A stretch of DNA of 64,000 nt from Neobacillus bataviensis. Lineage in GTDB: Bacteria; Bacillota; Bacilli; Bacillales_B; DSM-18226. Each line of letters begins with the position of its first letter. The first letter of the stretch is position 1. The position numbers and the translations under genes were made by a program. The notes under the pieces were generated by a model. It was not told the DNA's origin, did not search any database, and saw only the letters and a list, made by a program, of their open reading frames with translations. This document shows, piece by piece, positions 38,735-49,500 of this stretch. The DNA lies in NCBI RefSeq assembly GCF_019969725.1, contig NZ_JAHXYW010000009.1, positions 62,001-126,000 of the forward strand, given 5' to 3'.

Positions 38735-41479
38735 ATGAAGTTGAAAAAAACAATTCATTGTGCACTTGCAGTCACACTTTTATCGGTTCCGATAACCGTC
38801 ATTCCTTCTTGGGCTGCGACATTGAATGCAGAAACAACAGAATCGGTGCAACAGACAACTGGGGTTGCTGCAGTAGCTCAAGAAGCACTCACAACTTGGT
38901 ATAAATTCGATCAATTAAACGGAACTTCCATAACCGATGCCTCCGGTCATGGTAAGGATGCCACTGTTATGAATGGGGCTTCCGTGACTACAGTGGCAGG
39001 CAGGACCGGTATCGATCTTGAGCATACGAAAAGCCAATATGTCCAGCTGCCAACAGGTATTATGAGTACCTTGGATGATTTTACTATCTCCACTTGGGTA
39101 TATCTGGATTCAAAAACAGGAAATTGGACTCGAATTTTTGATTTTGGAACAGGAGCTAATGCCGGGAAAATCTTCCTAACGGAAAACTTGTATTTGGATT
39201 TAGTAGGACGAGTTGCCGATGCCACTCCGAGTGCTCCAAAGATTGGTGAATGGACGCATATCGCTATCAGTAAAACCGGAACAGCTTACACAATCTATGT
39301 GAATGGCAAAGTTGGTGCCACAGGAACTTCAACCAAGAAACCGTCCGATTTCGGCGAAACGGCCTATAACTATATTGGAAAATCAAATTGGCCCGATCCT
39401 TATTTAGACGGTAAAGTGAGTGATTTCCGCATCTATAATAGAGGCTTAAGTGCAGATGAAGTACAGCAGGTTGTTTCAGAATCCATGACGGACCAAGAAG
39501 CCGTTGGAAGAGCTGTAGGAACTTTGACTCTTGGTGATACTTCAAAAGTCATTAATGATTTACCATTACCGGTAACTGGGGACAATAGGACATCCATTTC
39601 ATGGAAATCTGACACACCTTCCGTAATTTCCGATAATGGCGTAGTGACACGGCCTGCAAAAGATCAAAAGGATGCAAGTGTAACCTTAACAGCGACGATT
39701 AGCCGGAATGGGTATTCCGAAACGAAAAACTTTACAGTTACTGTGCTTGCAGACAACATCGTATCTATTGAACCGGTAAATCTAAGAACAATGGTAGATT
39801 TCCCACCTAAGCTTCCTAAGAAGGTGTCAGTACATTATTACGATGGTCATACTGAGCAACTTGATGTAGACTGGAACCCTATTTCAAATGATGATTTCTC
39901 ACAAACTGGGAAGCTTGAAGTTAAGGGATCAGTTTATGGTACCAAAATCCAGCCTGTAGCCAATATAAGTGTTACTAAGATTGCTAAAGTTGACGAGGTA
40001 AACGTCAATACGAAACAGGGCACAGCACCTGAGCTTCCATCTACTGTTAATGTACATTATAGTGACGGGTCTACTGGATCACTTAATGTGGATTGGGGAC
40101 AAGTGAACAAACAGGATTACTCCAAAACAGGTACTTTTACCGTCAAAGGGGAAGCCACAACCTATGAATATACTGACCCATTGATTGAGCAAAGAGCAGA
40201 TGCTCATGTCTTTAAACATACTGATGGATATTATTACTTTACAGCATCGGTTCCTGAATACAACCGCATTATTTTGCGGAGAGCAAAAACTCTTCAGGGA
40301 CTTGCCACAGCAGAGGAAAAAGTAATTTGGACCAAACATGATACAGGGGATATGGGAGCGCATATTTGGGCACCTGAAATTCATTATATCGGTGGAAAAT
40401 GGTACATTTACTTTGCTGCGGGAGCAGCGGAAGATATTTGGAGAATTCGCCCATATGTTCTCGAATGCGGAGATGCGAATCCACTCACTGGAACATGGAC
40501 AGAAAAAGGAAAGATGCAAGCCCCAGCAGGCAGTATGGCCTTCACCAATTTTTCATTGGATTCCACCACATTTGAGAATAACGGCAAACGTTATTTCGCC
40601 TGGGCACAGAAGGATGGTGGAAATTCTAATCTTTATATAGCGGAAATGAGCAATCCATGGACAATTACTGGAAACCCGGTTATGATCTCCACTCCGGATT
40701 ACGCATGGGAAAGACAGGGATATTGGGTCAATGAGGCACCAAGTATATTAAAGCGAAACGGGAAAATATTTATGACCTATTCAGCAAGTGCCACTGATGC
40801 TAATTATTGCTTAGGGTTATTGACCGCATCGGACACAAGTGATTTATTAGATCCTAAATCATGGAAAAAATCACCAGAACCAGTGTTAAAAAGCGATGAT
40901 GCAACAGGCCTTTACGGACCGGGTCATAATGCATTTACGGTAGCGGAAGATGGAAAGACAGATATTCTCGTTTATCATGCGCGCTCCTACAAGGATATTC
41001 AAGGAGATCCTCTGTATGATCCAAACCGCCATACAAGAGTGAAGAGAATCATCTGGAATGCAGATGGCACACCGAATTTCTCTAGTGTTCCTAAAAATGG
41101 AGCAGTACCTGGACCGTCTATTTCAGTGACAGCAAAAGTAACGGTCAATGACAATGCGGAATTTTCGGTCGTCACAGATTTTAGTTCAACAAAATTACAA
41201 CCGAAGGAAAAGGTAAGTGCTAAGGTTCAGGTTAAGAGCCATAAAAGCACTAATCAGTCAATTTTAGTAACAATGGCTTTATACGACGGTGAAAATAGAC
41301 TAGTAGATACCCAAACCCAGACTCAAAGCATAGCAGCTGGTTCTGAATCGTCTTTCTCCTTGAGCATGAAGATGCCTGCCAAATTGGATGGTCATAAAAT
41401 CAAGGTCTTCGTTTGGGAGGGTAATGATATCAAATCCTCTTCGCTAAAGCCTGTATCGGCACCAAAAGTTTTGCAATAA
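38735..41479 (+). CDS. Secreted multidomain GH43 with LamG-like and Ig-like domains
   Basis: A 914-residue secreted protein. After the signal peptide (IPSWAAT), a concanavalin/LamG-like domain covers about 50-245 (LTTWYKFDQLNGTSITDASG, FTISTWVYLD). An atrophied Ig domain follows (250-340; ISWKSDTPSVISDNGVVTRP), then two Big4-like repeats (NLRTMVDFPPKLPKKVSVHY and NTKQGTAPELPSTVNVHYSD). The catalytic GH43 domain is at about 478-795 with base D489 (RADAHVF) and acid E667 (VNEAPSIL), and a beta-sandwich tail closes the chain. The form suggests an exo-acting arabinofuranosidase on arabinan chains. It lies 107 bases after the previous GH43 with its own AAGGAGGG site, so the two are probably cotranscribed. 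Confidence 0.88.
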   Translation: MKLKKTIHCALAVTLLSVPITVIPSWAATLNAETTESVQQTTGVAAVAQEALTTWYKFDQLNGTSITDASGHGKDATVMNGASVTTVAGRTGIDLEHTKSQYVQLPTGIMSTLDDFTISTWVYLDSKTGNWTRIFDFGTGANAGKIFLTENLYLDLVGRVADATPSAPKIGEWTHIAISKTGTAYTIYVNGKVGATGTSTKKPSDFGETAYNYIGKSNWPDPYLDGKVSDFRIYNRGLSADEVQQVVSESMTDQEAVGRAVGTLTLGDTSKVINDLPLPVTGDNRTSISWKSDTPSVISDNGVVTRPAKDQKDASVTLTATISRNGYSETKNFTVTVLADNIVSIEPVNLRTMVDFPPKLPKKVSVHYYDGHTEQLDVDWNPISNDDFSQTGKLEVKGSVYGTKIQPVANISVTKIAKVDEVNVNTKQGTAPELPSTVNVHYSDGSTGSLNVDWGQVNKQDYSKTGTFTVKGEATTYEYTDPLIEQRADAHVFKHTDGYYYFTASVPEYNRIILRRAKTLQGLATAEEKVIWTKHDTGDMGAHIWAPEIHYIGGKWYIYFAAGAAEDIWRIRPYVLECGDANPLTGTWTEKGKMQAPAGSMAFTNFSLDSTTFENNGKRYFAWAQKDGGNSNLYIAEMSNPWTITGNPVMISTPDYAWERQGYWVNEAPSILKRNGKIFMTYSASATDANYCLGLLTASDTSDLLDPKSWKKSPEPVLKSDDATGLYGPGHNAFTVAEDGKTDILVYHARSYKDIQGDPLYDPNRHTRVKRIIWNADGTPNFSSVPKNGAVPGPSISVTAKVTVNDNAEFSVVTDFSSTKLQPKEKVSAKVQVKSHKSTNQSILVTMALYDGENRLVDTQTQTQSIAAGSESSFSLSMKMPAKLDGHKIKVFVWEGNDIKSSSLKPVSAPKVLQ

Positions 41480-41483
41480 AGCC

Positions 41484-41611
41484 ATGCATTATTTAGTTCA
41501 AGATATGGTTCTTATGTTATTTACTTCATTAATTACTGGTTATCCAGTATATGCAGCGGGAAGTTTGCAAGATTCACAAGTACTTTATCGAATAAACTCT
41601 ACTTAAAATAA
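41484..41611 (+). pseudogene. Collapsed secreted-enzyme gene: signal peptide joined to a C-terminus
   Basis: From the ATG at 41484 the frame reads MHYLVQDMVLMLFTSLITGY followed by PVYAAGSLQDSQVLY, which looks like a signal peptide and cleavage site. In the next frame the end reads STLSNKLYLK then stop at 41609. That tail matches the last residues (LSDKLYLK) of the GH43 protein ending at 49582, and 17 bases around the stop are identical. I infer that a third secreted enzyme of that type stood here and lost its whole middle by deletion. Confidence 0.5.
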
Positions 41612-41620
41612 GCTGAGGAT

Positions 41621-41682
41621 AATAAAGAATAGACCTTAAAAACCATTAAAACGCTGGTTTCAGGGTCTATTCTTTATTTTAA
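41621..41682 (+). terminator. Strong Rho-independent terminator after the GH43 pair
   Basis: Perfect 15-bp stem AATAAAGAATAGACC/GGTCTATTCTTTATT with a long loop, ending in T residues. Confidence 0.8.
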
Positions 41683-41819
41683 TAATTAATGATTTAACTA
41701 TTTTGTCAGATGTAAAAAATAGAGCGGAATATTATAAAAAAACGCATTTCATTGAAAATACAACTTTATGGAATTTTTTTATAATTTAAATAGATTGAAA
41801 TACTAAAGGGGGAAGTCAA

Positions 41820-42821
41820 ATGAAAAAGTTTAAAAAATTGTTTACTGCATTAATTTCAACTGCAACAGCTATCTCATTATTGACGGGATGCGCAGCTGGA
41901 AACAACCAACAAGCTAGTAGTGGTACAAGCGGTGGTAAAGATGGAAAGATTGTTGTTGGATTTTCACAAGTAGGTGCTGAAAGTGAGTGGAGAACGGCTA
42001 ATACGAAGTCAATTAAAGAAAGTGCAGCAAAAGATCCAAAAATAGAATTAAAGTTTTCGGATGCTCAGCAAAAACAAGAAAACCAAATTAAAGCAATTCG
42101 TTCGTTTATTGCTCAGAAAGTAGATGTAATCGCTTTTTCGCCAGTAGTTCAAACAGGTTTTGATACCGTTCTCCAAGAAGCGAAATCAGCTGGTATTCCT
42201 GTTATATTGACTGACCGTGCAGTAGATGCTGACCCATCACTTTATAAAACAATGATTGGTTCAGATTTTGTTGAGGAAGGTAAAAAAGCAGGTCAATGGA
42301 TGCTGGACAATATCAAATCAGATAAGGATGTAAATATCGTTGAACTCCAAGGAACAGTCGGATCTGCACCAGCGATTGACCGTAAAAAAGGGTTTGAAGA
42401 AGTAATCAAAGATCATCCTAATTATAAAATTATTAAATCACAAACAGGTGACTTTACCCGTGCTAAAGGTAAAGAAGTAATGGAAGCGTTCTTAAAGTCT
42501 GATGGTAAAAAAATCAATGTTGTATATTCTCACAATGATGATATGGCAATTGGTGCCATTCAAGCGATTGAGGAATATGGCTTAACCCCAGGGAAAGATA
42601 TCAAAATCATTTCTGTTGATGGTGTTAAAGGCGCTTTTGAAGCGATGATGGCTGGTAAGTTAAATGTTTCTATTGAGTGTAATCCATTATTAGGAGATCA
42701 ATTAATGCAAGCCATTAAAGATGTTAAAGCTGGTAAAGATCTGCCGAAATGGATTAAGACTGAGGAAGGCATATTTGATACAACTAATGCAGCTAAGGAA
42801 TTCCCTAATCGAAAATACTAA
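41820..42821 (+). CDS. YtfQ-type furanose-sugar-binding lipoprotein of an ABC transporter
   Basis: A 333-residue lipoprotein with lipobox LLTGC (cysteine near residue 23). The type I binding-protein fold shows IVVGFSQVGAESEWRTANTK, DVIAFSPVVQTGFDTVLQEA, PVILTDRAVD, VELQGTVGSAPAIDRKKGF, YSHNDDMAIGAIQAIEEYG and ECNPLLGDQLMQAI. These are the signatures of YtfQ, which binds galactofuranose; in an arabinan cluster the ligand may be arabinofuranose or short arabinosides. The second domain of the membrane-anchored protein at 34516 is a close paralogue. A hairpin follows the stop, before the ATPase gene. Confidence 0.88.
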   Translation: MKKFKKLFTALISTATAISLLTGCAAGNNQQASSGTSGGKDGKIVVGFSQVGAESEWRTANTKSIKESAAKDPKIELKFSDAQQKQENQIKAIRSFIAQKVDVIAFSPVVQTGFDTVLQEAKSAGIPVILTDRAVDADPSLYKTMIGSDFVEEGKKAGQWMLDNIKSDKDVNIVELQGTVGSAPAIDRKKGFEEVIKDHPNYKIIKSQTGDFTRAKGKEVMEAFLKSDGKKINVVYSHNDDMAIGAIQAIEEYGLTPGKDIKIISVDGVKGAFEAMMAGKLNVSIECNPLLGDQLMQAIKDVKAGKDLPKWIKTEEGIFDTTNAAKEFPNRKY

Positions 42822-42831
42822 AAGCTTTTAA

Positions 42832-42866
42832 GATATGGGGGTTCTCTTATAGAGAACTCCTATATC
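42832..42866 (+). promoter_or_regulatory. Intercistronic stem-loop after the YtfQ-type gene
   Basis: GATATGGGGGTTCTC pairs with GAGAACTCCTATATC (two imperfect positions) around TTATA, without a poly-T tail. It is the second of three binding-protein genes in the window followed by such a hairpin. Confidence 0.5.
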
Positions 42867-42899
42867 AATAATATTCTAAACAAAAGGAGCATTAAAACC

Positions 42900-44432
42900 A
42901 TGTTCAAACAGGAAAAACCAATTTTATACATGGAAGGTATTACGAAATCCTTTCCTGGAGTGAAGGCTCTGTCTGATGTTAACTTTACTCTTCGTCAAGG
43001 TGAAGTACATGCTCTAATGGGTGAAAACGGCGCAGGCAAATCAACGTTAATTAAAGTCCTTACAGGAGTTCACAATTTTGATGGGGGAACCATTTTTTAT
43101 AACGGGAAAAGGATTGAGCCTAAATCTCCATTGGATGCCCAAAACATAGGAATCAGTACGGTTTATCAGGAAATAAATTTATGTCCTAATTTGACAGTGG
43201 CAGAAAATATTTTTATTGGAAGACCACCGAAAAAAAGAGGAAAAATCGCTTGGAAGTTAATGATTCAAAAATCACAAGAAATTCTCCGTCGAGTTCATCT
43301 CGAAATTGATCCAACTAAATTACTCTCCTCCTATTCTGTAGCCATTCAACAAATGATTGCGATAGCGCGTGCAGTCGATATTTCTGCTGGGATGTTAATT
43401 TTGGACGAACCGACTGCAAGCTTAGATGATAACGAAGTAAAACAGCTGTTTAAGATTATGCGTAAACTGCGCGATGAAGGTCTTGGAATCGTATTTGTGA
43501 CTCATTTCTTAGATCAGGTTTATGAAATAACGGATCGTATCACGGTCCTAAGGAACGGTAAACTCATTGGCGAGTACAAGACCAGTGAATTACCAAGGAT
43601 AGAACTTATCACCAAAATGGTCGGCAGGGAAATCGATGAAAAAGAACATAGCAAACAAAACAAAAGTATCGTTTCTTCTTTAAAGAAAAAGGAAGAACAT
43701 TTCTTAAAAGCGGTTGGTCTAGGAAAGAAAGGAACGATTGAACCATTTGATCTGGAAATGAAAAAAGGAGAAGTACTTGGGCTTGCTGGTTTACTTGGTT
43801 CCGGGAGGTCAGAAACAGCTAGACTTATTTTTGGAATAGATAAAGCGGACGATGGTGTCATTTATATAGATGAAAAAAAAGTTTCGGCTATGTATCCTAA
43901 AAAAGCAATCGAACAAGGGATGGGATTTTGTCCGGAAGACCGTAAAAAAGAAGGCATCGTTGGTGAATTAACGATACGAGAAAACATGATTCTTGCTCTT
44001 CAGGCTAAAAGAGGCATTTTCAATTATATTTCAAGAAAAGAGCAAGAAGAAATCGCTAATAAATATATTAAAATGCTGCAGATAGCTACCCCCTCTATGG
44101 AACAACAAATACGAAATCTCAGTGGTGGCAATCAACAAAAAGTGATTCTTGGCAGATGGCTGGCAACCAATCCGAAGCTGCTAATTTTAGATGAACCGAC
44201 TCGTGGAATTGACGTAGGAACTCGGACGGAGATACAAAAATTAATCCGGACACTCGCCAATGATGGAATGACGGTCTTGCTTATTTCCTCTGAATTGGAG
44301 GAATTAGTAGCTTGTTGCGATCGGGTAATTGTGATGCGTGACCGTTCTCCGATAGGACAGCTTCGTGGAGAGAATATTTCTGAAAACATTATTATGAAAA
44401 CTATAGCAGGAGCTGGCGCAAATGTTAGTTAA
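42900..44432 (+). CDS. YtfR-type sugar ABC transporter ATP-binding protein
   Basis: A 510-residue CUT2 ATPase with two cassettes: first Walker [10 protein letters not shown] and Walker [13 protein letters not shown]; second GLLGSGRSETARLIFG, signature [15 protein letters not shown] and Walker [15 protein letters not shown]. The first cassette signature region is SYSVAIQQMIAIARAV, again not a canonical LSGGQ. It drives import together with the two permeases downstream and the binding protein upstream. AAAGGAG precedes the ATG. It overlaps the first permease gene by 11 bases. Confidence 0.9.
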   Translation: MFKQEKPILYMEGITKSFPGVKALSDVNFTLRQGEVHALMGENGAGKSTLIKVLTGVHNFDGGTIFYNGKRIEPKSPLDAQNIGISTVYQEINLCPNLTVAENIFIGRPPKKRGKIAWKLMIQKSQEILRRVHLEIDPTKLLSSYSVAIQQMIAIARAVDISAGMLILDEPTASLDDNEVKQLFKIMRKLRDEGLGIVFVTHFLDQVYEITDRITVLRNGKLIGEYKTSELPRIELITKMVGREIDEKEHSKQNKSIVSSLKKKEEHFLKAVGLGKKGTIEPFDLEMKKGEVLGLAGLLGSGRSETARLIFGIDKADDGVIYIDEKKVSAMYPKKAIEQGMGFCPEDRKKEGIVGELTIRENMILALQAKRGIFNYISRKEQEEIANKYIKMLQIATPSMEQQIRNLSGGNQQKVILGRWLATNPKLLILDEPTRGIDVGTRTEIQKLIRTLANDGMTVLLISSELEELVACCDRVIVMRDRSPIGQLRGENISENIIMKTIAGAGANVS

Positions 44433-45504
44433 TCAATTCAATAAACTAAGGCATTCAAAGGTATTTTGGCCTGTAATGGCCCTTTTAGCATTACTTATAT
44501 TTAATTATTTTTTTATACCTGGATTTTTTACCATTGAAATCAAGGACGGTCATTTATTTGGAACAATAATTGACATTTTAAATCGAGCTGCTCCACTTAT
44601 TATTGTATCTATTGGTATGACCTTAGTTATTGCCACTGCTGGTGTGGATATCTCGGTAGGTGCGGTAGTGGCGATATCAGGAGCCATGGCTGCGTACCTG
44701 ATTGGAGGAACTCTTGTTGTTAACAATGGAGTTCAAGAATATGTAAGTAATACTCCAATGGCCCTAGCCATCCTTGCAGCCCTTGGTGCGTCAGTCCTTT
44801 GCGGAATGTGGAATGGCGCATTGGTGTCTAAAATTGGCGTTCAGCCAATGGTAGCCACACTTATTCTGATGACAGTAGGACGGGGAGTTGCTCAGCTATT
44901 TAGTGAAGGACAAATAATCACTGTCTACTATAAACCTTTTAGCTTTTTTGGTGGTGGATACTTTTTAGGACTGCCGTTTGCCATTTTTGTAGCCGGGGCA
45001 GTGGGGTTACTAGTTTACTTGCTTATGAGAAAAACCGCAATGGGCTTGTTTTTAGAGTCGGTAGGCGGAAATACGGAATCCAGCCGCTTTACAGGGATTA
45101 ATTCGAAGAAGGTTATCTTCTGGGCTTATGTGATCTGTGGATTATGCGCTGGTATCGCAGGAATATTGATTAGTTCGAACGTGAAAAGTGCAGATGGAAA
45201 TAATGCTGGATTATGGATGGAGTTAGATGCGATTTTAGCCGTTGTCATCGGTGGTACTTCAATGAACGGTGGAAGGTTTTATCTTTCAGGTACCATTATT
45301 GGTGCTCTTTTCCTCCAAATGTTAAAAACAACAATCTACTCAACTGGTGTTCCCCCTGAAAGTATACTCGTTGTAGAAGCGATTGTAGTTATTGTTGTAT
45401 CGTTAATCCAATCTGAAAAATTCAGAAGCTTATTTATTCTAAAAATGGGCAGCAAGCAGAAGAAGGGAGCAGTTCAATCCAATGAGAAACATGCTGCGAG
45501 TTAG
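44422..45504 (+). CDS. YtfT-type sugar ABC transporter permease
   Basis: A 360-residue membrane protein with about eight to ten membrane segments. CUT2 signatures are APLIIVSIGMTLVIATAGVD with ISVGAVVAISGAM, KIGVQPMVATLILMTVGRGV, ESVGGNTESSRFTGI and DAILAVVIGGTSMNGGRF. It pairs with the YjfF-type permease that follows, forming a heterodimeric channel as in the galactofuranose importer of Escherichia coli. Start and stop overlap the neighbouring genes, so all four genes are cotranslated. Confidence 0.9.
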   Translation: MLVNQFNKLRHSKVFWPVMALLALLIFNYFFIPGFFTIEIKDGHLFGTIIDILNRAAPLIIVSIGMTLVIATAGVDISVGAVVAISGAMAAYLIGGTLVVNNGVQEYVSNTPMALAILAALGASVLCGMWNGALVSKIGVQPMVATLILMTVGRGVAQLFSEGQIITVYYKPFSFFGGGYFLGLPFAIFVAGAVGLLVYLLMRKTAMGLFLESVGGNTESSRFTGINSKKVIFWAYVICGLCAGIAGILISSNVKSADGNNAGLWMELDAILAVVIGGTSMNGGRFYLSGTIIGALFLQMLKTTIYSTGVPPESILVVEAIVVIVVSLIQSEKFRSLFILKMGSKQKKGAVQSNEKHAAS

Positions 45505-46495
45505 TCAATTGAATATCACGTTAGTATCGACCATTATTCTATTCATTTCCTTATTTAGTGTAGGTTCTTTCCGATATACTGGCTTTTTTTCACTACAGGT
45601 CTTTCTGAATCTATTTATTGACAATGCTTTTTTAATCATTATTGCTACAGGTTTAGTATTTGTCATATTATCTGGTGGAATCGATTTGTCTGTAGGATCG
45701 GTGGTCGCTCTAACCACTATGGTATCTGCAAGTATGCTCCAGAAAGGGGCAAATCCCATTCTAGTTATTGTTGTAGTTCTATTAATGGGAATCATATTTG
45801 GATTTGCTCAAGGATTTATCATTCAGCGATTTCAATTGCATCCATGGATCGTTACATTAGCCGGATTGTTTTTAGCTAGAGGGCTTTGTTACTTTATTAG
45901 CATTGAATCAATCACCATTACAGATCCATTATTCACTAAACTATCACACTATAAGATTATGCTGGGTGGCCAATATTTTATTTCTATAAGCGTTTTGATT
46001 AGTATTTTGTTTGTACTGGCAGCCATGTATGTCGCTAAATATACGGAGTTTGGACGGAACGTTTATGCTATTGGAGGGAACGAACAATCGGCCATGCTTA
46101 TGGGACTGCCGGTAGCACGTACGAAAATTATCATTTACGCCATCAGTGGTTTTAGTTCGTCCCTTGGAGGTTTGGTCTTCACATTCTACATGCTGTCTGG
46201 ATATGGGCTTCACGCTTTAGGCCTAGAAATGGATGCGATTGCGGCATGTGTCATTGGTGGAATCCTATTAACGGGTGGATATGGATATGTTATCGGTCCA
46301 ATGTTTGGCGTGCTAAGTATGGGAGTAATTCAAACCATTATCATGTTTGAAGGTACGCTCAGCTCTTGGTGGACCAGAATTGTGATTGGAGTCTTATTGT
46401 TTATATTTATCGTACTTCAACGAATTATCGTCATTCAGACTGAGAGAAATAAAACCATTATTAAAAGAAAAGAACGAAAAGCACTTGTTACCTGA
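45482..46495 (+). CDS. YjfF-type sugar ABC transporter permease
   Basis: A 337-residue membrane protein, second permease of the importer. Typical stretches are [58 protein letters not shown] and DAIAACVIGGILLTGGYGYV. Its start overlaps the previous gene by 23 bases. AAGGGAG lies about 13 bases upstream of 45482; the in-frame ATG at 45491 would be further away. The C-terminus is short and basic (ERNKTIIKRKERKALVT). Confidence 0.88.
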   Translation: MRNMLRVSQLNITLVSTIILFISLFSVGSFRYTGFFSLQVFLNLFIDNAFLIIIATGLVFVILSGGIDLSVGSVVALTTMVSASMLQKGANPILVIVVVLLMGIIFGFAQGFIIQRFQLHPWIVTLAGLFLARGLCYFISIESITITDPLFTKLSHYKIMLGGQYFISISVLISILFVLAAMYVAKYTEFGRNVYAIGGNEQSAMLMGLPVARTKIIIYAISGFSSSLGGLVFTFYMLSGYGLHALGLEMDAIAACVIGGILLTGGYGYVIGPMFGVLSMGVIQTIIMFEGTLSSWWTRIVIGVLLFIFIVLQRIIVIQTERNKTIIKRKERKALVT

Positions 46496-46537
46496 AATCA
46501 CAGGTGAAAGAAAAATCCTATATTCAGGAGGGAAAGC

Positions 46538-49500
46538 ATGAAGAAGAGAAAAGGGCTTTCGACGTTTTTATTAACCATGTTGCTCTTCAATACTGTGTCA
46601 GGAATTGTTCCTCAATCAACATTTGCTGAGGAACCACAAGCAGTAAAGTTAATTCTTGATTATGATATGAACAGTATTGAAGGTACAACAGTTAAAGATA
46701 ATACCGGGAATTTTGAAGGAAAGCTTGTAAATCCAGAAAATGCAGAGCTGATAAAAGGGACAGATGCAGGGGCAGTCAGCTTTAAAGGTGGTTCCACGAG
46801 CTCCTACATTGAAATGCCACAAGGTGTATTAAATAACTTGGAAAGTGTTACAGTTTCGTCTTTGGTTAATTGGAATGGTGTTAATGAAGCCGAATGGTTA
46901 TTTGCGTTAGGTCAGGATAGTAACAAATATTTATTTACAACACCGAAACGGAACTCAGGTGACCGGTCGGCAAGAGCAGGGCTCGGTATCACGAGTTGGA
47001 TGAACGAAGCAGGTGCAAATGCAACAACTGGGACATTAAAGTCAAATGAATGGAAGCTGGTTACTACTGTTGTTTCAGGTGCAGAAAAAACTATAAAGCT
47101 ATACATTGATGGCGTTGAAGTGGGTTCTGCATCTACCAACGGTTATACACTTGCGCAAATCAATAATGTTAATGGAAGAAGTGGTTTTATCGGACGTTCC
47201 TTTTATTCCGCAGATCCCTATTTTGGAGGAATGATTGCTGATTTTAAAGTGTTTAATGGAGCTTTAACCGCGACTGAAGTAGGGAAACTAAAAGAAGAGG
47301 CTGATAAAAAAATCGCAGCCATGGATGGTTTGCTGCTTAAAAATGCTGCTAATCAATTAGATTACTCAATGTTTATCAATCAAAATAAGAATAATGACGA
47401 AATAACATCGGATTTGTTATTTCCTAAGAAAGGATCTTTTGGAACAACAATCACCTGGGAATCAATAAATCAGGACATCATTACAAATGAAGGTAAAGTT
47501 AACAGACCATCTTATGAAGATGGTGACCAAAAGGTCGGTATTATTGCAACGATATCGGACGGTACGAAGACAATTACAAAAGAATTTACTGTTACTGTAT
47601 TAAAGAAACCGCACGATTCAGTCGCAGTCAGAATGGATGCAGCAAATTTAAAGGTTCATAACATTGAAGACGTCCGTGGAAATCTAACCTTACCGAAAAC
47701 GGGAGTTCAGGGTTCTGCAATCACATGGAAATCAAGTAACCCATCCATTATTACACCAACCGGAGAAGTCACACGTCCTGGAAATGGTGAAGGGGATAAA
47801 ACAGTCAAATTGACTGCAACCCTGACATTAAACAAGGAGACCATCACTAAAGCGTTTTTAGCAAAAGTAAAAGAAATGCCGAAAAAGGAAAACTATGAAG
47901 GATACGTCTTCAGTTATTTTACAGGAGAAGGGTATTCGAATGGTGAACAAATATATTTTGCATTAAGTGAAGGAAATAATCCATTAAAATGGAAAGAACT
48001 AAACAATGGAGCTCCAGCAATCACTTCTAATTTAGGTGAAAAAGGGCTTAGAGATCCATTTATTGTTCGTTCTCCTGAAGGTGATAAGTTCTATTTAATC
48101 GCGACAGATTTGAAAATTAACGGAGATTGGAATTGGGATAGAGCACAACGTAGGGGCAGCCGCGCAATCATGGTCTGGGAATCCACCGATTTAATTAATT
48201 GGTCTGAGCAAAGAATGGTAGAAGTATCTCCAAAAGAGGCTGGAAATACATGGGCTCCGGAGGTTGTTTATGATGAGACGACCGGAGAGTATATTGTGTT
48301 CTGGGCTTCTATATTGTTTGGCAATGAGGAGCATACAGACTGGACACATAACAGAATTATGTACAGTAAAACAAGGGATTTCTATACGTTTACTGAACCA
48401 AAAGTATATATGGATCCTGGATATTCTGTTATTGATACAACTATGATCAAACATGACGGAAAAGTGTATCGTTTTACAAAAGATGAAAGAAACAACTCGA
48501 CATCTTCACCTAATGGGAAATTTGTTTTCCAAGAAGTGGGGGATTCGGTTTTTGATCCTACTTTTGATCTTATTAAAGAAGGGATTGGAAAAGGATCAAT
48601 CGGTGCTGGTGAAGGACCAACCATCTTTAAATCGAATACAGAGGAAAAGTGGTACATGTTCTTAGATGAATTTGGTGGTAAAGGCTATGTGCCTTTTGAA
48701 ACTACAAATTTACAGTCTGGTGAGTGGAAAATGTCTACAGACTATAAGTTACCTTCACGCCCTCGCCATGGGACAGTAATGCCGGTTACAAAACGGGAAT
48801 ATGAGGGATTACTTTCCAATGTTCCAAAAGTCAAGAATCCAGATTCCATTCAAAAAATAACTGGTGTTACGGTAGATAAGGTAAGAGTGGAGCTGGAACA
48901 AGGAAAAGAAGAACATTTGACTGCAACAATAACACCTGATGATGCAGTTAATAAGGATGTCTTATGGTCCAGCAATAATGAAGAAGTAGCGACTGTGGAT
49001 GAAAATGGGAACGTTTCAGCACTTAGGGAAGGTACTGCAAAAATAACCGCAACAACAGTCGATGGTGGCTATATTGACGTCAGTGTGGTTACTGTCAAGA
49101 AAGATACGACTCCTCCCGAGATTCAATTTATCGGTAATGCTGGTACCTATCCAGTGGATGCCAAGATAGAGATTACCTGCAGTGCATTTGATGAATTGTC
49201 AGGGGTTGCTTCCGTGAATTGTCCAAGCACTGTAGAACATGCTTATGATTTCGGGGTTGGTGTTCATAAACTCTCGGCTTCGGCTGTTGACAAAGCCGGA
49301 AATACAGCAGTAGTTGAAACCGAATTTACGGTAACAGTCGATTTTGATAGCTTAAGCCGCTTGACACAAACTTTTGTAAGTAAAGATGTAGTTGGAGTTG
49401 CAGATTCACTAGTAACGAAACTCCAGTCAGCTAAAGAGGCAGCCGCTAGGGGTAACAAACAGGCCGTAGAAGGTAAAGTGAAGGCGTATGTAAATGAGCT

